Shown: positions 26,716 through 34,380 of the stretch, in pieces
How the letters are laid out: the number at the start of each line of letters is the position of its first letter
How positions within the stretch are numbered: the stretch's first letter is position 1
Source: Spirochaetaceae bacterium
Lineage (GTDB): Bacteria; Spirochaetota; Spirochaetia; DSM-27196; Alkalispirochaetaceae
Assembly (NCBI GenBank): GCA_007695175.1
Contig: REEH01000148.1
Span: forward strand, 1-34,380
Reading direction: 5' to 3'
Length of the DNA stretch: 34,380 bases
Program-made: the position numbers and the translations under genes
The notes under the pieces: model-generated
Database searches by the model: none
What the model was told of the DNA's origin: nothing
The model's input: the letters and a program-made list of their open reading frames with translations, nothing else

Positions 26716-27136
26716 AATCGGAGTCGGATCGGCTCTGGCATTTGCGGCTATGGGTTCGGCTCTCGGAGCCGGCACCGCGGGTATGGCTGCCGTGGGAGCG
26801 TGGAAGAAAGCGTTCATCCAGAACAAGCCCGCCCCGTTCCTCCTGATAGCTTTCGTAGGAGCCCCTCTTACCCAGACGATCTACGGCCTCATCCTGATGA
26901 ACGCGCTCATGGCGGCTGCTTCCGCCGGTGTTGACGCGGGTCTTCTGATTGGTGCAGGTATACCCGGCGGTATCGCCATGGGCTTTTCCGCGTGGTTCCA
27001 GGGCAAGGCCGGTGCGGTCGCTTCGGATGCTCTGGCGGAGACGGGGAAAGGTTTCGGAAACTATCTTCTTGTCCTCGGACTGGTGGAAACGGTCGCCCTT
27101 TTCGTGATGGTCTTTCTCCTGGGTCTCGTTGGCTGA
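26702..27136 (+). CDS. atpK: V-type ATPase rotor-ring subunit K
   Basis: Sixteen-kDa-type proteolipid of the rotor ring; 144 residues with four membrane helices made of two related halves (GSALAFAAMGSALGAGTAGMAAVGAW and AGLLIGAGIPGGIAMGFSAWFQG). The ion-binding carboxylate is E129 in GLVETVALF (helix 4). T57 and Q58 (PLTQTIYG, helix 2) and Q100 (FQGK, helix 3) correspond to Na+ ligands of Enterococcus hirae NtpK (T64, Q65, Q110, E139), with the same 29-residue spacing from Q to E. This suggests Na+ coupling. AAGGAG precedes the ATG, which lies 14 nt inside atpI. A hairpin terminator follows. Confidence 0.95.
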   Translation: MNIGEIGVGSALAFAAMGSALGAGTAGMAAVGAWKKAFIQNKPAPFLLIAFVGAPLTQTIYGLILMNALMAAASAGVDAGLLIGAGIPGGIAMGFSAWFQGKAGAVASDALAETGKGFGNYLLVLGLVETVALFVMVFLLGLVG

Positions 27137-27151
27137 CGCGCTGAAGAGTCG

Positions 27152-27190
27152 GCTGATTCCGGGATGGATCGCCCGGAATCAGCTTTGTTA
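27152..27190 (+). terminator. Intrinsic terminator of the V-ATPase operon
   Basis: A perfect 12-bp stem (27152-27163 with 27172-27183) and 8-nt loop are followed by TTTGTTA. The tail is short and imperfect but placement 16 nt after the atpK stop is right. The tail TTGTTA also serves as the best -35 box of the next gene. Confidence 0.8.
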
Positions 27191-27212
27191 CCGCTCCGTA
27201 CCGGCCGATATT
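27185..27212 (+). promoter_or_regulatory. Predicted promoter of the TPR-protein gene (leaderless geometry)
   Basis: TTGTTA (27185-27190), 16-nt spacer, GATATT (27207-27212), then 6 nt to the ATG at 27219, which lacks a Shine-Dalgarno. Weaker boxes than the other sites with this geometry. Confidence 0.4.
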
Positions 27213-27218
27213 GCTTAT

Positions 27219-28097
27219 ATGAAGATCCGGGCCTCCCGTCCGACGGTATTCCTCCTGCTGATCCCTCTTCTCTTTCTCCTGGTTTGTGAAGTCCCGCTAA
27301 CGGCGCAGCAGCGCACCGCGGAAAAGCCCGCCTGGGTGCTGTACCAGGTCGCGGAACGGCATTTCCGGCAACGGGAGTTTGCCCGGGCCCTGGAGATGTA
27401 CGGCGAGGCCCTGGCGGTGCAACCGCTCTTTCCGGAGGCGATGGTGGGGATGGCCCGCGTGCACCGGGCAGCCGGTGACATCACACTCGCCCGGCGATAC
27501 TATCTCGGCGCCCTGGAAGCGGCCGTACATATGACGATACCCGACGAGGAGTACGCCGTACGGCTGGAACTTGCACGCCTTCTGGCCCTGTCGGGAACGG
27601 ACGATCATCGTCGCCTCCAGAGGGAGCAGCTGGAAAACGTTGTCGCCCGGGATCCTGTCTTCTCCCGGACCGAGAACTCACTCCACCGGGACGCGATGCG
27701 GGAGCTCCTGTACCGGAGCGGACTCGATCGTGTCCTCGTACTGTATCGTCTGGACTTCCCCCAGGCGCGGGAAGCACATCACCGCATGGGCGAACTCCTG
27801 CTGGAATCGAGGGATCCCGCCGACGTTGACCTCGCCATTGAACACTTTCTCTTCGCCGTCGTGGAGAGCGCCGGTCGAGCAATCAACACGATCATCGAGA
27901 TACACTTTGATTTCGAGTTTTCCACCATGGAGGAATTCCTGGCCATGGCGGAGCAATACCCGGAAGTCAGGCAGTACCTGCGAACGGTGGACTTCTTCGA
28001 AGCCCTGAGCGGCCTCGCCGACGCCCTGGAGAAGTCCGATCACCCCGCCGCGCCCGATCGTGCGGCGGAACTCCGGCGCGTTCTCCTTTCGCGATGA
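27219..28097 (+). CDS. Exported TPR-containing protein
   Basis: 292 residues. An N-terminal signal peptide or anchor (MKIRASRPTVFLLLIPLLFLLV, cleavage plausible near LTAQQ) is followed by TPR-like helix pairs at about 38-105 (WVLYQVAERHFRQREFARALEMYGEALAVQPLFPEAMVGMARVHRAAGDITLARRYYLGAL is spread over this part). A mostly helical, acidic C-terminal region completes it. It is probably periplasmic and acts as a protein-binding scaffold; no catalytic motif is visible. The ATG at 27219 is used because an upstream in-frame TTG at 27129 would add residues encoded by the terminator hairpin. It lies 47 bp before uvrA, with which it may be co-transcribed. Confidence 0.83.
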   Translation: MKIRASRPTVFLLLIPLLFLLVCEVPLTAQQRTAEKPAWVLYQVAERHFRQREFARALEMYGEALAVQPLFPEAMVGMARVHRAAGDITLARRYYLGALEAAVHMTIPDEEYAVRLELARLLALSGTDDHRRLQREQLENVVARDPVFSRTENSLHRDAMRELLYRSGLDRVLVLYRLDFPQAREAHHRMGELLLESRDPADVDLAIEHFLFAVVESAGRAINTIIEIHFDFEFSTMEEFLAMAEQYPEVRQYLRTVDFFEALSGLADALEKSDHPAAPDRAAELRRVLLSR

Positions 28098-28144
28098 CTC
28101 AGATTGCCACGACGCGTTCCTTCGGGTAGCCTGTCCCGATCAGT

Positions 28145-30997
28145 ATGAACCGGTTATTCGTAAAAGGTGCTCGTGAGCATAACCTGAAAAATATCGATGT
28201 GGATTTGCCGCGGGATGCCTTCGTCGTCATCTCCGGCATGAGCGGCTCCGGAAAATCCTCTCTTGCCTTTGACACTATCTTCGCCGAGGGGCAGCGCCGG
28301 TACGTGGAGTCGCTCTCGGCCTACGCGCGTCAGTTTCTCGGTCGCATGGACAAACCCGATGTCGACTACATCGAGGGACTGTCTCCGGCTATCTCGATCG
28401 AGCAGAAGACAACCAACCGCAACCCGCGGTCCACGGTGGGCACGGTTACTGAGATATGGGACTATTACCGCCTCCTTTTCGCGCGCGTCGGGATACCTCA
28501 CGATCCGACAAGCGGCAAACGGATAGAAAAACAGACGGTGGACGAGATCATCGAGCGCATTCTCAGGATTCCGGAGGAAACACGCCTGATGATTCTTGCC
28601 CCGGTCGTGCGAGGGCGCAAAGGCATCCATCAACGCGTTCTCGATGATGCGCGCCGTACCGGTTTTGCCCGCGTCCGGGTGAACGGAGAAATCATCTCCC
28701 TTGACGAAAATATAGAACTGGACCGCAATCGAAAGCACTCCATCGAGATCGTGGTTGACCGCGTGAAGGTCAGCCCCGATCGCCGGAAGCGCATCGTCGA
28801 GTCCCTGGAAACGGCGCTGGAAACGGCAGGCGGTACGGTGGTGATCCTGGTGGAGGAGGAGGAGGGACGCTTCTCGGAACAGTCCTTCTCGCAGCATTAC
28901 GCTTACCCGGACAGCAACGTAACCTTTCCGGAACTGGAACCGCGCCTTTTCTCCTTCAACAGCCCCTTCGGGGCGTGCGAAGCGTGCAGCGGGCTGGGTG
29001 TGACCAAGGAGTTTGACCCGGACCTGATCATACCCGATCGGTCCCTCTCCTTCGACCAGCATGGAATCCGTCCCTACAATCCCTCGGCCCGGTGGTATCG
29101 AACGCGCTTCTCAGCCCTGGCGGATGTGCTTGGATTCCATCTCAATCAGCCGCTGGAGTCCGTTCCGGAGGAGATCATGGAGCAGATCCTCTACGGATCG
29201 CGGGAGCGGTTGCGCTATACCTACGAGAAACCCGACGACGGGGGAAGCGTAGAGTATCACCGCCCCTTTCCCGGCGTCATACCGGATCTGGAACGACGCT
29301 ACAAGGAGACCGGTTCGACTCAGATGAGAGAGTGGTTCGAGACGTTCATGACCGAACGGATCTGCCACGAATGCCGCGGACGCCGGCTCAGGCCGGAGTC
29401 ACTGGCCGTTCTTATCCACGGGCATGGCATTCACGAGGTAGCGGCCCTCTCCGTTACGGAAGCGCTGCGGTTCTTCGGCTCCCTGGAGCTTACGGAGAAC
29501 GAGCGACGCATATCGGAGGAGATCCTCAAGGAGATAAGGTCCCGCCTTTCCTTCATGCAGAGCGTGGGGCTGGAGTACCTGACGCTGGATCGGAACGCCT
29601 CCACCCTCTCCGGTGGGGAGGCTCAACGGATCCGGCTGGCCACGCAGATCGGTTCGCAACTGGTAGGGGTGCTCTACGTACTGGATGAACCCACGATCGG
29701 TCTGCACCAGCGCGACAACGAACGTCTCCTGAAGACGCTCCTCCACTTGCGGGATCTGGGAAATACGCTGCTGGTGGTGGAACATGATGAACAGACCCTG
29801 CGGGCGGCGGACCACATCGTGGATCTGGGCCCGGGCGCCGGCGTACACGGCGGTACCATCGTCGCGCAGGGTACCCCCGCCGAAGTTATCGCAAATCCCC
29901 GGAGCGTGACCGGCCCCTATCTCTCGGGGGAGAAGACGATCCCCGTACCGGAGAGCCGGCGAAAGGGATCGGGGGCAACGATTCGAGTCGTGCGGGCCCG
30001 GGAGCATAACCTCAAGGGAATCGACGTGACCTTTCTCCTGGGGGCCATGAACGTGATCACCGGTGTCTCCGGTTCCGGGAAGAGCACGCTGCTTTCGGAC
30101 ATTCTCTATCCCGCCCTGGCAAACAGGATCAATCCCCGGGGAATACATCACAGCGAGGGAGCGTATGACTCCCTGGAGGGGGCGGAAGCGATCGACAAGA
30201 TCATCAATATCGATCAGAGCCCGATAGGGCGCACGCCCCGGTCGAATCCAGCTACGTACGTGGGACTCTTCACCCCGATACGGGATCTCTTCGCGGGACT
30301 GCCCGAAAGCAAGGCTCGGGGATACAAACCGGGACGCTTCTCCTTCAACGTCAAGGGCGGACGCTGCGAACACTGCCAGGGAGCGGGGACGATCAAGATC
30401 GAGATGCACTTTCTTCCGGACGTGTACGTTACATGCGATGTCTGTCACGGTCGCCGGTTCACGCGGGAGACACTCGACATCCGGTACAAGGGCAGGAACA
30501 TCCACGATGTTCTGGACATGACAATCGAGGAGGCGCGGGACTTCTTCTCCCCGATTCCGCAGATCCGGCGGCGTCTGGAAACGCTCGGTGCGGTGGGACT
30601 GGATTACGTGAAGCTCGGGCAGAGTGCCCTGACCCTTTCCGGCGGGGAAGCCCAGCGGGTAAAGCTCTCCCTGGAGCTGAGCAAGCGGAGTACCGGCAAG
30701 ACGCTGTATATTCTGGACGAACCTACCACGGGCCTCCACTTCGCGGATGTGGAGAAGCTTCTGGAGGTGCTGCAGCTTCTCGTGGAGCGGGGCAACTCCA
30801 TCATCCTTATCGAGCACAACCTGGATGTAATCCTGCAGGCGGATTACGTGATCGACCTGGGCCCCGAGGGGGGCGACCGGGGGGGAGAACTGATCGCCCA
30901 GGGAACACCGGAGGAGGTCGCCCGCGTGCCCTCTTCGCACACGGGCCGGTTCATAGCGGAATCCCTTTCGCGCCGCCCCGGGCGTAAAAGCGCCTGA
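28145..30997 (+). CDS. uvrA: Excinuclease ABC subunit A
   Basis: Damage-sensing ATPase of nucleotide excision repair; 950 residues with two ABC ATPase halves. Walker A motifs are [10 protein letters not shown] (about 32-41) and [10 protein letters not shown] (about 640-649); signature motifs [12 protein letters not shown] and [12 protein letters not shown] precede [12 protein letters not shown] and [12 protein letters not shown]. The C-terminal zinc finger is intact (CEHC near 741-744 and CDVC near 764-767). In the first zinc finger the leading CxxC is replaced by Y254-P-D-S257 while C278 and C281 remain, so it cannot coordinate zinc in the usual way. The ATG has no clear Shine-Dalgarno; weak boxes TTGCCA (28104) and TAGCCT (28127), 17 nt apart, lie just upstream. 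Confidence 0.97.
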   Translation: MNRLFVKGAREHNLKNIDVDLPRDAFVVISGMSGSGKSSLAFDTIFAEGQRRYVESLSAYARQFLGRMDKPDVDYIEGLSPAISIEQKTTNRNPRSTVGTVTEIWDYYRLLFARVGIPHDPTSGKRIEKQTVDEIIERILRIPEETRLMILAPVVRGRKGIHQRVLDDARRTGFARVRVNGEIISLDENIELDRNRKHSIEIVVDRVKVSPDRRKRIVESLETALETAGGTVVILVEEEEGRFSEQSFSQHYAYPDSNVTFPELEPRLFSFNSPFGACEACSGLGVTKEFDPDLIIPDRSLSFDQHGIRPYNPSARWYRTRFSALADVLGFHLNQPLESVPEEIMEQILYGSRERLRYTYEKPDDGGSVEYHRPFPGVIPDLERRYKETGSTQMREWFETFMTERICHECRGRRLRPESLAVLIHGHGIHEVAALSVTEALRFFGSLELTENERRISEEILKEIRSRLSFMQSVGLEYLTLDRNASTLSGGEAQRIRLATQIGSQLVGVLYVLDEPTIGLHQRDNERLLKTLLHLRDLGNTLLVVEHDEQTLRAADHIVDLGPGAGVHGGTIVAQGTPAEVIANPRSVTGPYLSGEKTIPVPESRRKGSGATIRVVRAREHNLKGIDVTFLLGAMNVITGVSGSGKSTLLSDILYPALANRINPRGIHHSEGAYDSLEGAEAIDKIINIDQSPIGRTPRSNPATYVGLFTPIRDLFAGLPESKARGYKPGRFSFNVKGGRCEHCQGAGTIKIEMHFLPDVYVTCDVCHGRRFTRETLDIRYKGRNIHDVLDMTIEEARDFFSPIPQIRRRLETLGAVGLDYVKLGQSALTLSGGEAQRVKLSLELSKRSTGKTLYILDEPTTGLHFADVEKLLEVLQLLVERGNSIILIEHNLDVILQADYVIDLGPEGGDRGGELIAQGTPEEVARVPSSHTGRFIAESLSRRPGRKSA

Positions 30998-31016
30998 AAG
31001 GAAGCTTCCGACACTG

Positions 31017-34000
31017 ATGAAACATCCGGCTCTCGCCCTGGTGGCCATCAGCGCACTTCTTTTTCTCGTGACTCCCATCCTGCCGGGGGAGGATACGCTC
31101 TTTGAACGCACCCTCACCAGCGACGTGGAAACGGCGGAAAGGCAGGAACTCATCGACTGGGCCGGTTCCCTCGGTTTGAGCACACGGGGCACACGACGGG
31201 AGGTGGAGAATAGAATCCTGGCGTACTACGGCGTGCAACGGCGCGTCACCGCCCCGGAGGAGGAACGGGACGGCGTATCGATGCGCATCGAGCGCGCCCG
31301 GGGCAGCCGATTTTTTGACATCGAGCAGGCCGATGAGCGCAACCTGAGACTCGTCGGGGGCGTTCGGCTGACCGTGGAGGATGAGGGCGTCGTCCATACG
31401 ATAGAGGCCGAGGAAATTCTCATAAACGTGGAGAAGAATACTCTTGCCGCCCGGGGCGGCGTGGTGTACGTGGTGCGGCGCGCCGACGGGGAGGAGAGCT
31501 TCCGGGGCGACGAGATCGTCTTCCGCATCGAGACGTGGGAGGGAATCTTTGTCCGGGGCATCACCGAGACGCGGGACCGGATCGAGGAAGAGGAGATCGA
31601 TTTCTTCGTGGAGGGACGCAGGATATCCCGCTCCGAGGAGGAAATCATCCTCGTGGAACGAGGGACCATAACCTCATCCTCCGCGGAGCCGCCCAACTGG
31701 CGCATACGGGCCAGCCGGATCTGGATACTGGCTCCGGGAGAGTGGGGACTGCGTCACGCCGTCCTCTACGTGGGGCGTGTCCCGATGTTCTATCTGCCCT
31801 TCTTCTTTCTTCCGGGGGACCGTCTTTTCTTTCATCCCGTGGCGGGCACGCGCACCCGGGATGGGACATTCATCCAGACTACCACGTACTTTTTCGGCAA
31901 GCGGGAGGACGACGATCCCCCCATCTCCATCATGCGCATCGCTGAGACACCCGATGAGTCGGAACGGGTCATTCAGGGTCTCTTCCTGAGGATTCCCGAG
32001 GAACCCCGTGAACCGCAACGACCGGACTGGTCGCTCAAGTTCATGGCCGATGTCTATACGACCCTGGGTGGTTACAGCGGAGTCGCCGGTTCCATGCCCA
32101 ATCTGGGTCCGCTCAGCACCTTTGACTGGCGACTTGGCCTGGGCGTTTCCAGAAACATCTACTTCGAGAACGAGCAGTACTCCAACTACTACGTGGAGGA
32201 GGGAATCGCAAAACAGCACTGGAACAGCGGATTCTTCCTCGGTTCACCCGTACCGTACCGGTACGAGACGGAGACGCGGGGGCGTGCCCGATTCCAGTCC
32301 CTGACGGTGAACTGGAACTTCCTGCTCCTCTCGGACCCGGAGTTCCGACGCGACTTTCACGAACGCAGCGAGAGGATGGACTGGGCCTTCCTTTTAAGCC
32401 CATCCGACGAGGAACCGGAACGGACAGCCGCATCCGTAACATCGCTCAACTGGGAGGCGGGACTCACCTGGAACCCCTCCGTACGCCCCCTCAACCCCTG
32501 GATAACGTCCTTCTCCGTCTCCCAGTTCCGCAGTCAGGTGGCGTGGCGCACCCGGGAGGACCGGCGGGATGACCCCGATTGGGCCGCCGCCGTACTTCGT
32601 CCCGAAAGCGACAAGAGTCCGGAACGGACCTTTTTCTATCCCCAGTCCGTGCTGTTGCCGGAACTGCAGATGCGTCTCGCCGGTACGTTCTGGGAGTATC
32701 CGCCGCGACCGGGGGCGACGGCGAGCCCGGACCCCGGAGAAACCCCGGTGGAGGAGGATGAAAGCGATCGTGCGGATCGGCACCCCCTGCGCCCGCCCTG
32801 GGAAGGTGACGCACCGGATCGGGAAGATGAAAGGGAGGAGCTTTTTCGTCTCCCGGAACGAGTACGAAACCTGGCGGGCATCCAGGACCCGGAGAGCGGT
32901 CGCGTTACCTTCAGCTACAATCTGCAGCCCACCCTGCGGAACGATCGTTTTACCGACAACCGGGACTGGGTGACCGGTACGGACGTGGACACGACGTGGC
33001 GGTACAATACCTTTCAGACGCGAAACCGGGGACAGCTGGTCCTGGATATGCGCGCCCGGGACCGGCTGGCCACGGCGTCCAGCACTCTCAGTATGGACCA
33101 TCGCTACCAGGGGCTGGACATAATGGCCGACGTGGATGAGGCGGAGCGGGAGCGGCTGGAACTGGATACGTTCCGCTTCAGAGGTTTCACCGCAAACCAG
33201 GCGAGCCAGATTACCCTTTTTCCCCTCCGTCGCGTTGAACCGCTGGAGGCAAGCTCCCTCCGCTATTCGATCTCGTCCCTCGTCTACGAGAACCGCTTCG
33301 TCGAGGTGGACGAGGCCGGTGATCCCCGGTACGAGACGCGCTGGGGTGAATGGAACGAGGACGATATCACGGGACACCAGACGAGAGCCCAGGTTCTGTG
33401 GAGCCTCTGGTCGGCAACGCAGAGTCTTACCGCAACCTCGGACCTGCCGCCCCGGGACAGGACGTACCTGGGAGAACTGAAAGTGGTAACCGGTCCACTC
33501 ACCACGACGCTCTCCGGGGGATACCGGGAAATCGAGGATGAGTGGAAGCCCGACAACGTCGTTCAGACACACCTGCTGCAATTCTACGAAGGAAAACTGA
33601 GGGCGGAACAACGCCTGGAGTACGACGTGGAGGAGGAGGAACTCCTTCAGTCCCGCTCATCCCTGCGCGTGTGGCCCCTGACGATGAGTCTCCTGGGACA
33701 GCGTACGGAGGGATTCGATTTCGATCCCTCCCTCGGATGGGTCCGTAATGAAGAGGAGCAGTTCCGGTGGACCCGGTATACTCTCGGCCTCAAGGGCGAG
33801 CACTCGATCCAGCGATGGTATCGACGGGTCAATCTCACCCTGCAGGGCGAGGTGGCCCTGGACGTGGATCTTCTCCGGTACAGCAATACGGGCATGACGC
33901 TCGAGTACGGTTTCCGCCTTGATGTGTACCGCTTTCTTCGACTTGACCTCATGGCGCGGAGCAGAAACGATTTCATGTACCAGTACGTGCGGCCGCTCTC

Positions 34001-34310
34001 GGAGGAGGTGGGCCGCACTCACCGCAGCTTCCTGGAAGATCTCGCCAACGGGCTCAATATCTTTGACCGGGACGCCCGGGAGGAATCTCTCTTCAAGATG
34101 GATTCGCTCCGGTTCTCCGCGGTTCACGATCTGCAGGACTGGGAACTGGAGATTACCTACAGGGGGAGTCCCGAGCTGGACTCCACGGGACCACAGCAGC
34201 GCTACGAATGGCGCAGCATCCTGGCAATAATGCTCCGGTGGCGCCCCATCTCGGAGTTGCGGCGAGCCGTCCAGGTTGACCAGGATGGCTCCGTCGAGTT
34301 CATCGATTGA
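31017..34310 (+). CDS. lptD: LptD/OstA-family outer-membrane assembly protein
   Basis: 1097 residues. Signal peptide (about 1-24). Residues about 35-72 (ETAERQELIDWAGSLGLSTRG and on to RILAYYGV) read like a SAP-type two-helix motif. Residues about 90-250 form the OstA-like beta-jellyroll (LRLVGGVRLTVEDEGVVHTIEAEEILINV...) that receives lipid from the LptA bridge. The rest is a long Arg/Tyr/Trp-rich beta barrel (RVPMFYLPFFFLPGDRLFFHP marks its start, a typical LptD junction). A disordered acidic Pro-rich insert lies at about 563-615. There is no cysteine in the whole protein, so LptD disulfide maturation does not apply. The C-terminus ends VEFID without the usual terminal aromatic. It starts 19 nt after uvrA, after AAAGGAAG. 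Substrate could be LPS or another glycolipid. Confidence 0.87.
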   Translation: MKHPALALVAISALLFLVTPILPGEDTLFERTLTSDVETAERQELIDWAGSLGLSTRGTRREVENRILAYYGVQRRVTAPEEERDGVSMRIERARGSRFFDIEQADERNLRLVGGVRLTVEDEGVVHTIEAEEILINVEKNTLAARGGVVYVVRRADGEESFRGDEIVFRIETWEGIFVRGITETRDRIEEEEIDFFVEGRRISRSEEEIILVERGTITSSSAEPPNWRIRASRIWILAPGEWGLRHAVLYVGRVPMFYLPFFFLPGDRLFFHPVAGTRTRDGTFIQTTTYFFGKREDDDPPISIMRIAETPDESERVIQGLFLRIPEEPREPQRPDWSLKFMADVYTTLGGYSGVAGSMPNLGPLSTFDWRLGLGVSRNIYFENEQYSNYYVEEGIAKQHWNSGFFLGSPVPYRYETETRGRARFQSLTVNWNFLLLSDPEFRRDFHERSERMDWAFLLSPSDEEPERTAASVTSLNWEAGLTWNPSVRPLNPWITSFSVSQFRSQVAWRTREDRRDDPDWAAAVLRPESDKSPERTFFYPQSVLLPELQMRLAGTFWEYPPRPGATASPDPGETPVEEDESDRADRHPLRPPWEGDAPDREDEREELFRLPERVRNLAGIQDPESGRVTFSYNLQPTLRNDRFTDNRDWVTGTDVDTTWRYNTFQTRNRGQLVLDMRARDRLATASSTLSMDHRYQGLDIMADVDEAERERLELDTFRFRGFTANQASQITLFPLRRVEPLEASSLRYSISSLVYENRFVEVDEAGDPRYETRWGEWNEDDITGHQTRAQVLWSLWSATQSLTATSDLPPRDRTYLGELKVVTGPLTTTLSGGYREIEDEWKPDNVVQTHLLQFYEGKLRAEQRLEYDVEEEELLQSRSSLRVWPLTMSLLGQRTEGFDFDPSLGWVRNEEEQFRWTRYTLGLKGEHSIQRWYRRVNLTLQGEVALDVDLLRYSNTGMTLEYGFRLDVYRFLRLDLMARSRNDFMYQYVRPLSEEVGRTHRSFLEDLANGLNIFDRDAREESLFKMDSLRFSAVHDLQDWELEITYRGSPELDSTGPQQRYEWRSILAIMLRWRPISELRRAVQVDQDGSVEFID

Positions 34311-34327
34311 GCACCTGATTGAGTACA

Positions 34328-34374
34328 GCAATTCTAAATGTGAAAGTCGGAACGACTTCCGCATTTAGAATTGC
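34328..34374. repeat. Long near-perfect hairpin downstream of lptD
   Basis: Outer arms 34328-34340 and 34362-34374 pair perfectly over 13 bp. Inside them come a T-G wobble, a G-C pair, one A-C mismatch, then six pairs (34344-34349 with 34353-34358) around a GAA triloop. The outer arms are strikingly AT-rich. There is no T-tract after it on either strand in view, so it is not a standard intrinsic terminator; it could be a transcript-end or processing hairpin, or a dispersed palindromic element. The window ends 6 bp later. Confidence 0.75.
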
Positions 34375-34380
34375 ACCCCA

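Noticed and set aside
29399-33611. Long - strand open frames at 29399-31192 and 32394-33611
   Set aside because: Shadows of uvrA and lptD; no motif, no ribosome-binding site and no promoter support.
34328-34374. Integron attC site or IS inverted-repeat end
   Set aside because: No attC core (GTTRRRY/RYYYAAC) is present and there is no transposase or target duplication in view; kept only as an unexplained hairpin.
1-34380. CRISPR arrays, tRNA/rRNA genes, phage or IS elements
   Set aside because: No spaced direct repeats, cloverleaf-like segments, transposase or integrase motifs were found; nearly all DNA is accounted for by core genes.

Overview
The window is about 34 kb of GC-rich (roughly 60% by eye), densely packed bacterial chromosome. 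It looks like a free-living spirochaete of the Spirochaeta/Alkalispirochaeta kind. The pointers are the V-type ATPase cluster in the order E, DUF2764, A, B, D, I, K (the order I know from treponemes, Borrelia and chlamydiae), uvrA directly followed by an LptD-type outer-membrane protein (as I recall for Treponema pallidum TP0514/TP0515), a relaxed spirochaete-like lipobox, and a phytoene synthase/GGPP synthase pair that fits pigmented Spirochaeta species. No phage, IS, CRISPR, tRNA or rRNA gene was seen; this is core-type gene content.

Layout. 1-1340: 3' part of glnS (+). 1356-7396: one leftward branched-chain amino-acid operon, ilvB-ilvN-leuC-leuD-ilvD, with a good sigma70 promoter and no room for a leader. 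7668-9550: phytoene synthase and GGPP synthase (+). 9552-11032: pdxT/pdxS, pyridoxal phosphate synthase (-), divergent from yggS (PLP homeostasis), a small membrane protein and rluD (+, 11122-13258). 13231-14336: a pentapeptide-repeat protein and a metallo-beta-lactamase-fold protein that has lost most metal ligands (-). 14402-19875: a probable operon of a cysteine-rich small protein, a single-chain glutamate racemase/RsgA GTPase fusion, mutS2, a lipoprotein and a conserved-looking unknown (+). 19952-27136: V-ATPase operon (+) closed by a hairpin terminator. 27219-34310: TPR protein, uvrA and lptD (+). A long near-perfect hairpin lies at the right edge.

Most notable points: (1) the MurI-RsgA fusion, joining D-glutamate supply for peptidoglycan to 30S ribosome maturation in one 576-residue chain; (2) a repeated promoter geometry in which the -10 box ends 6-8 nt before a start codon that has no Shine-Dalgarno, suggesting leaderless mRNAs for at least four or five genes, two of them arranged as mirror images in a 65-bp divergent region; (3) a probable Na+ site in the V-ATPase K subunit, and absence of C and F subunit genes from the V-ATPase cluster; (4) UvrA lacking half of its first zinc finger; (5) a cysteine-free LptD with a SAP-like helical segment at its periplasmic N-terminus. 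All functions are inferred by reading motifs; no database search was run.
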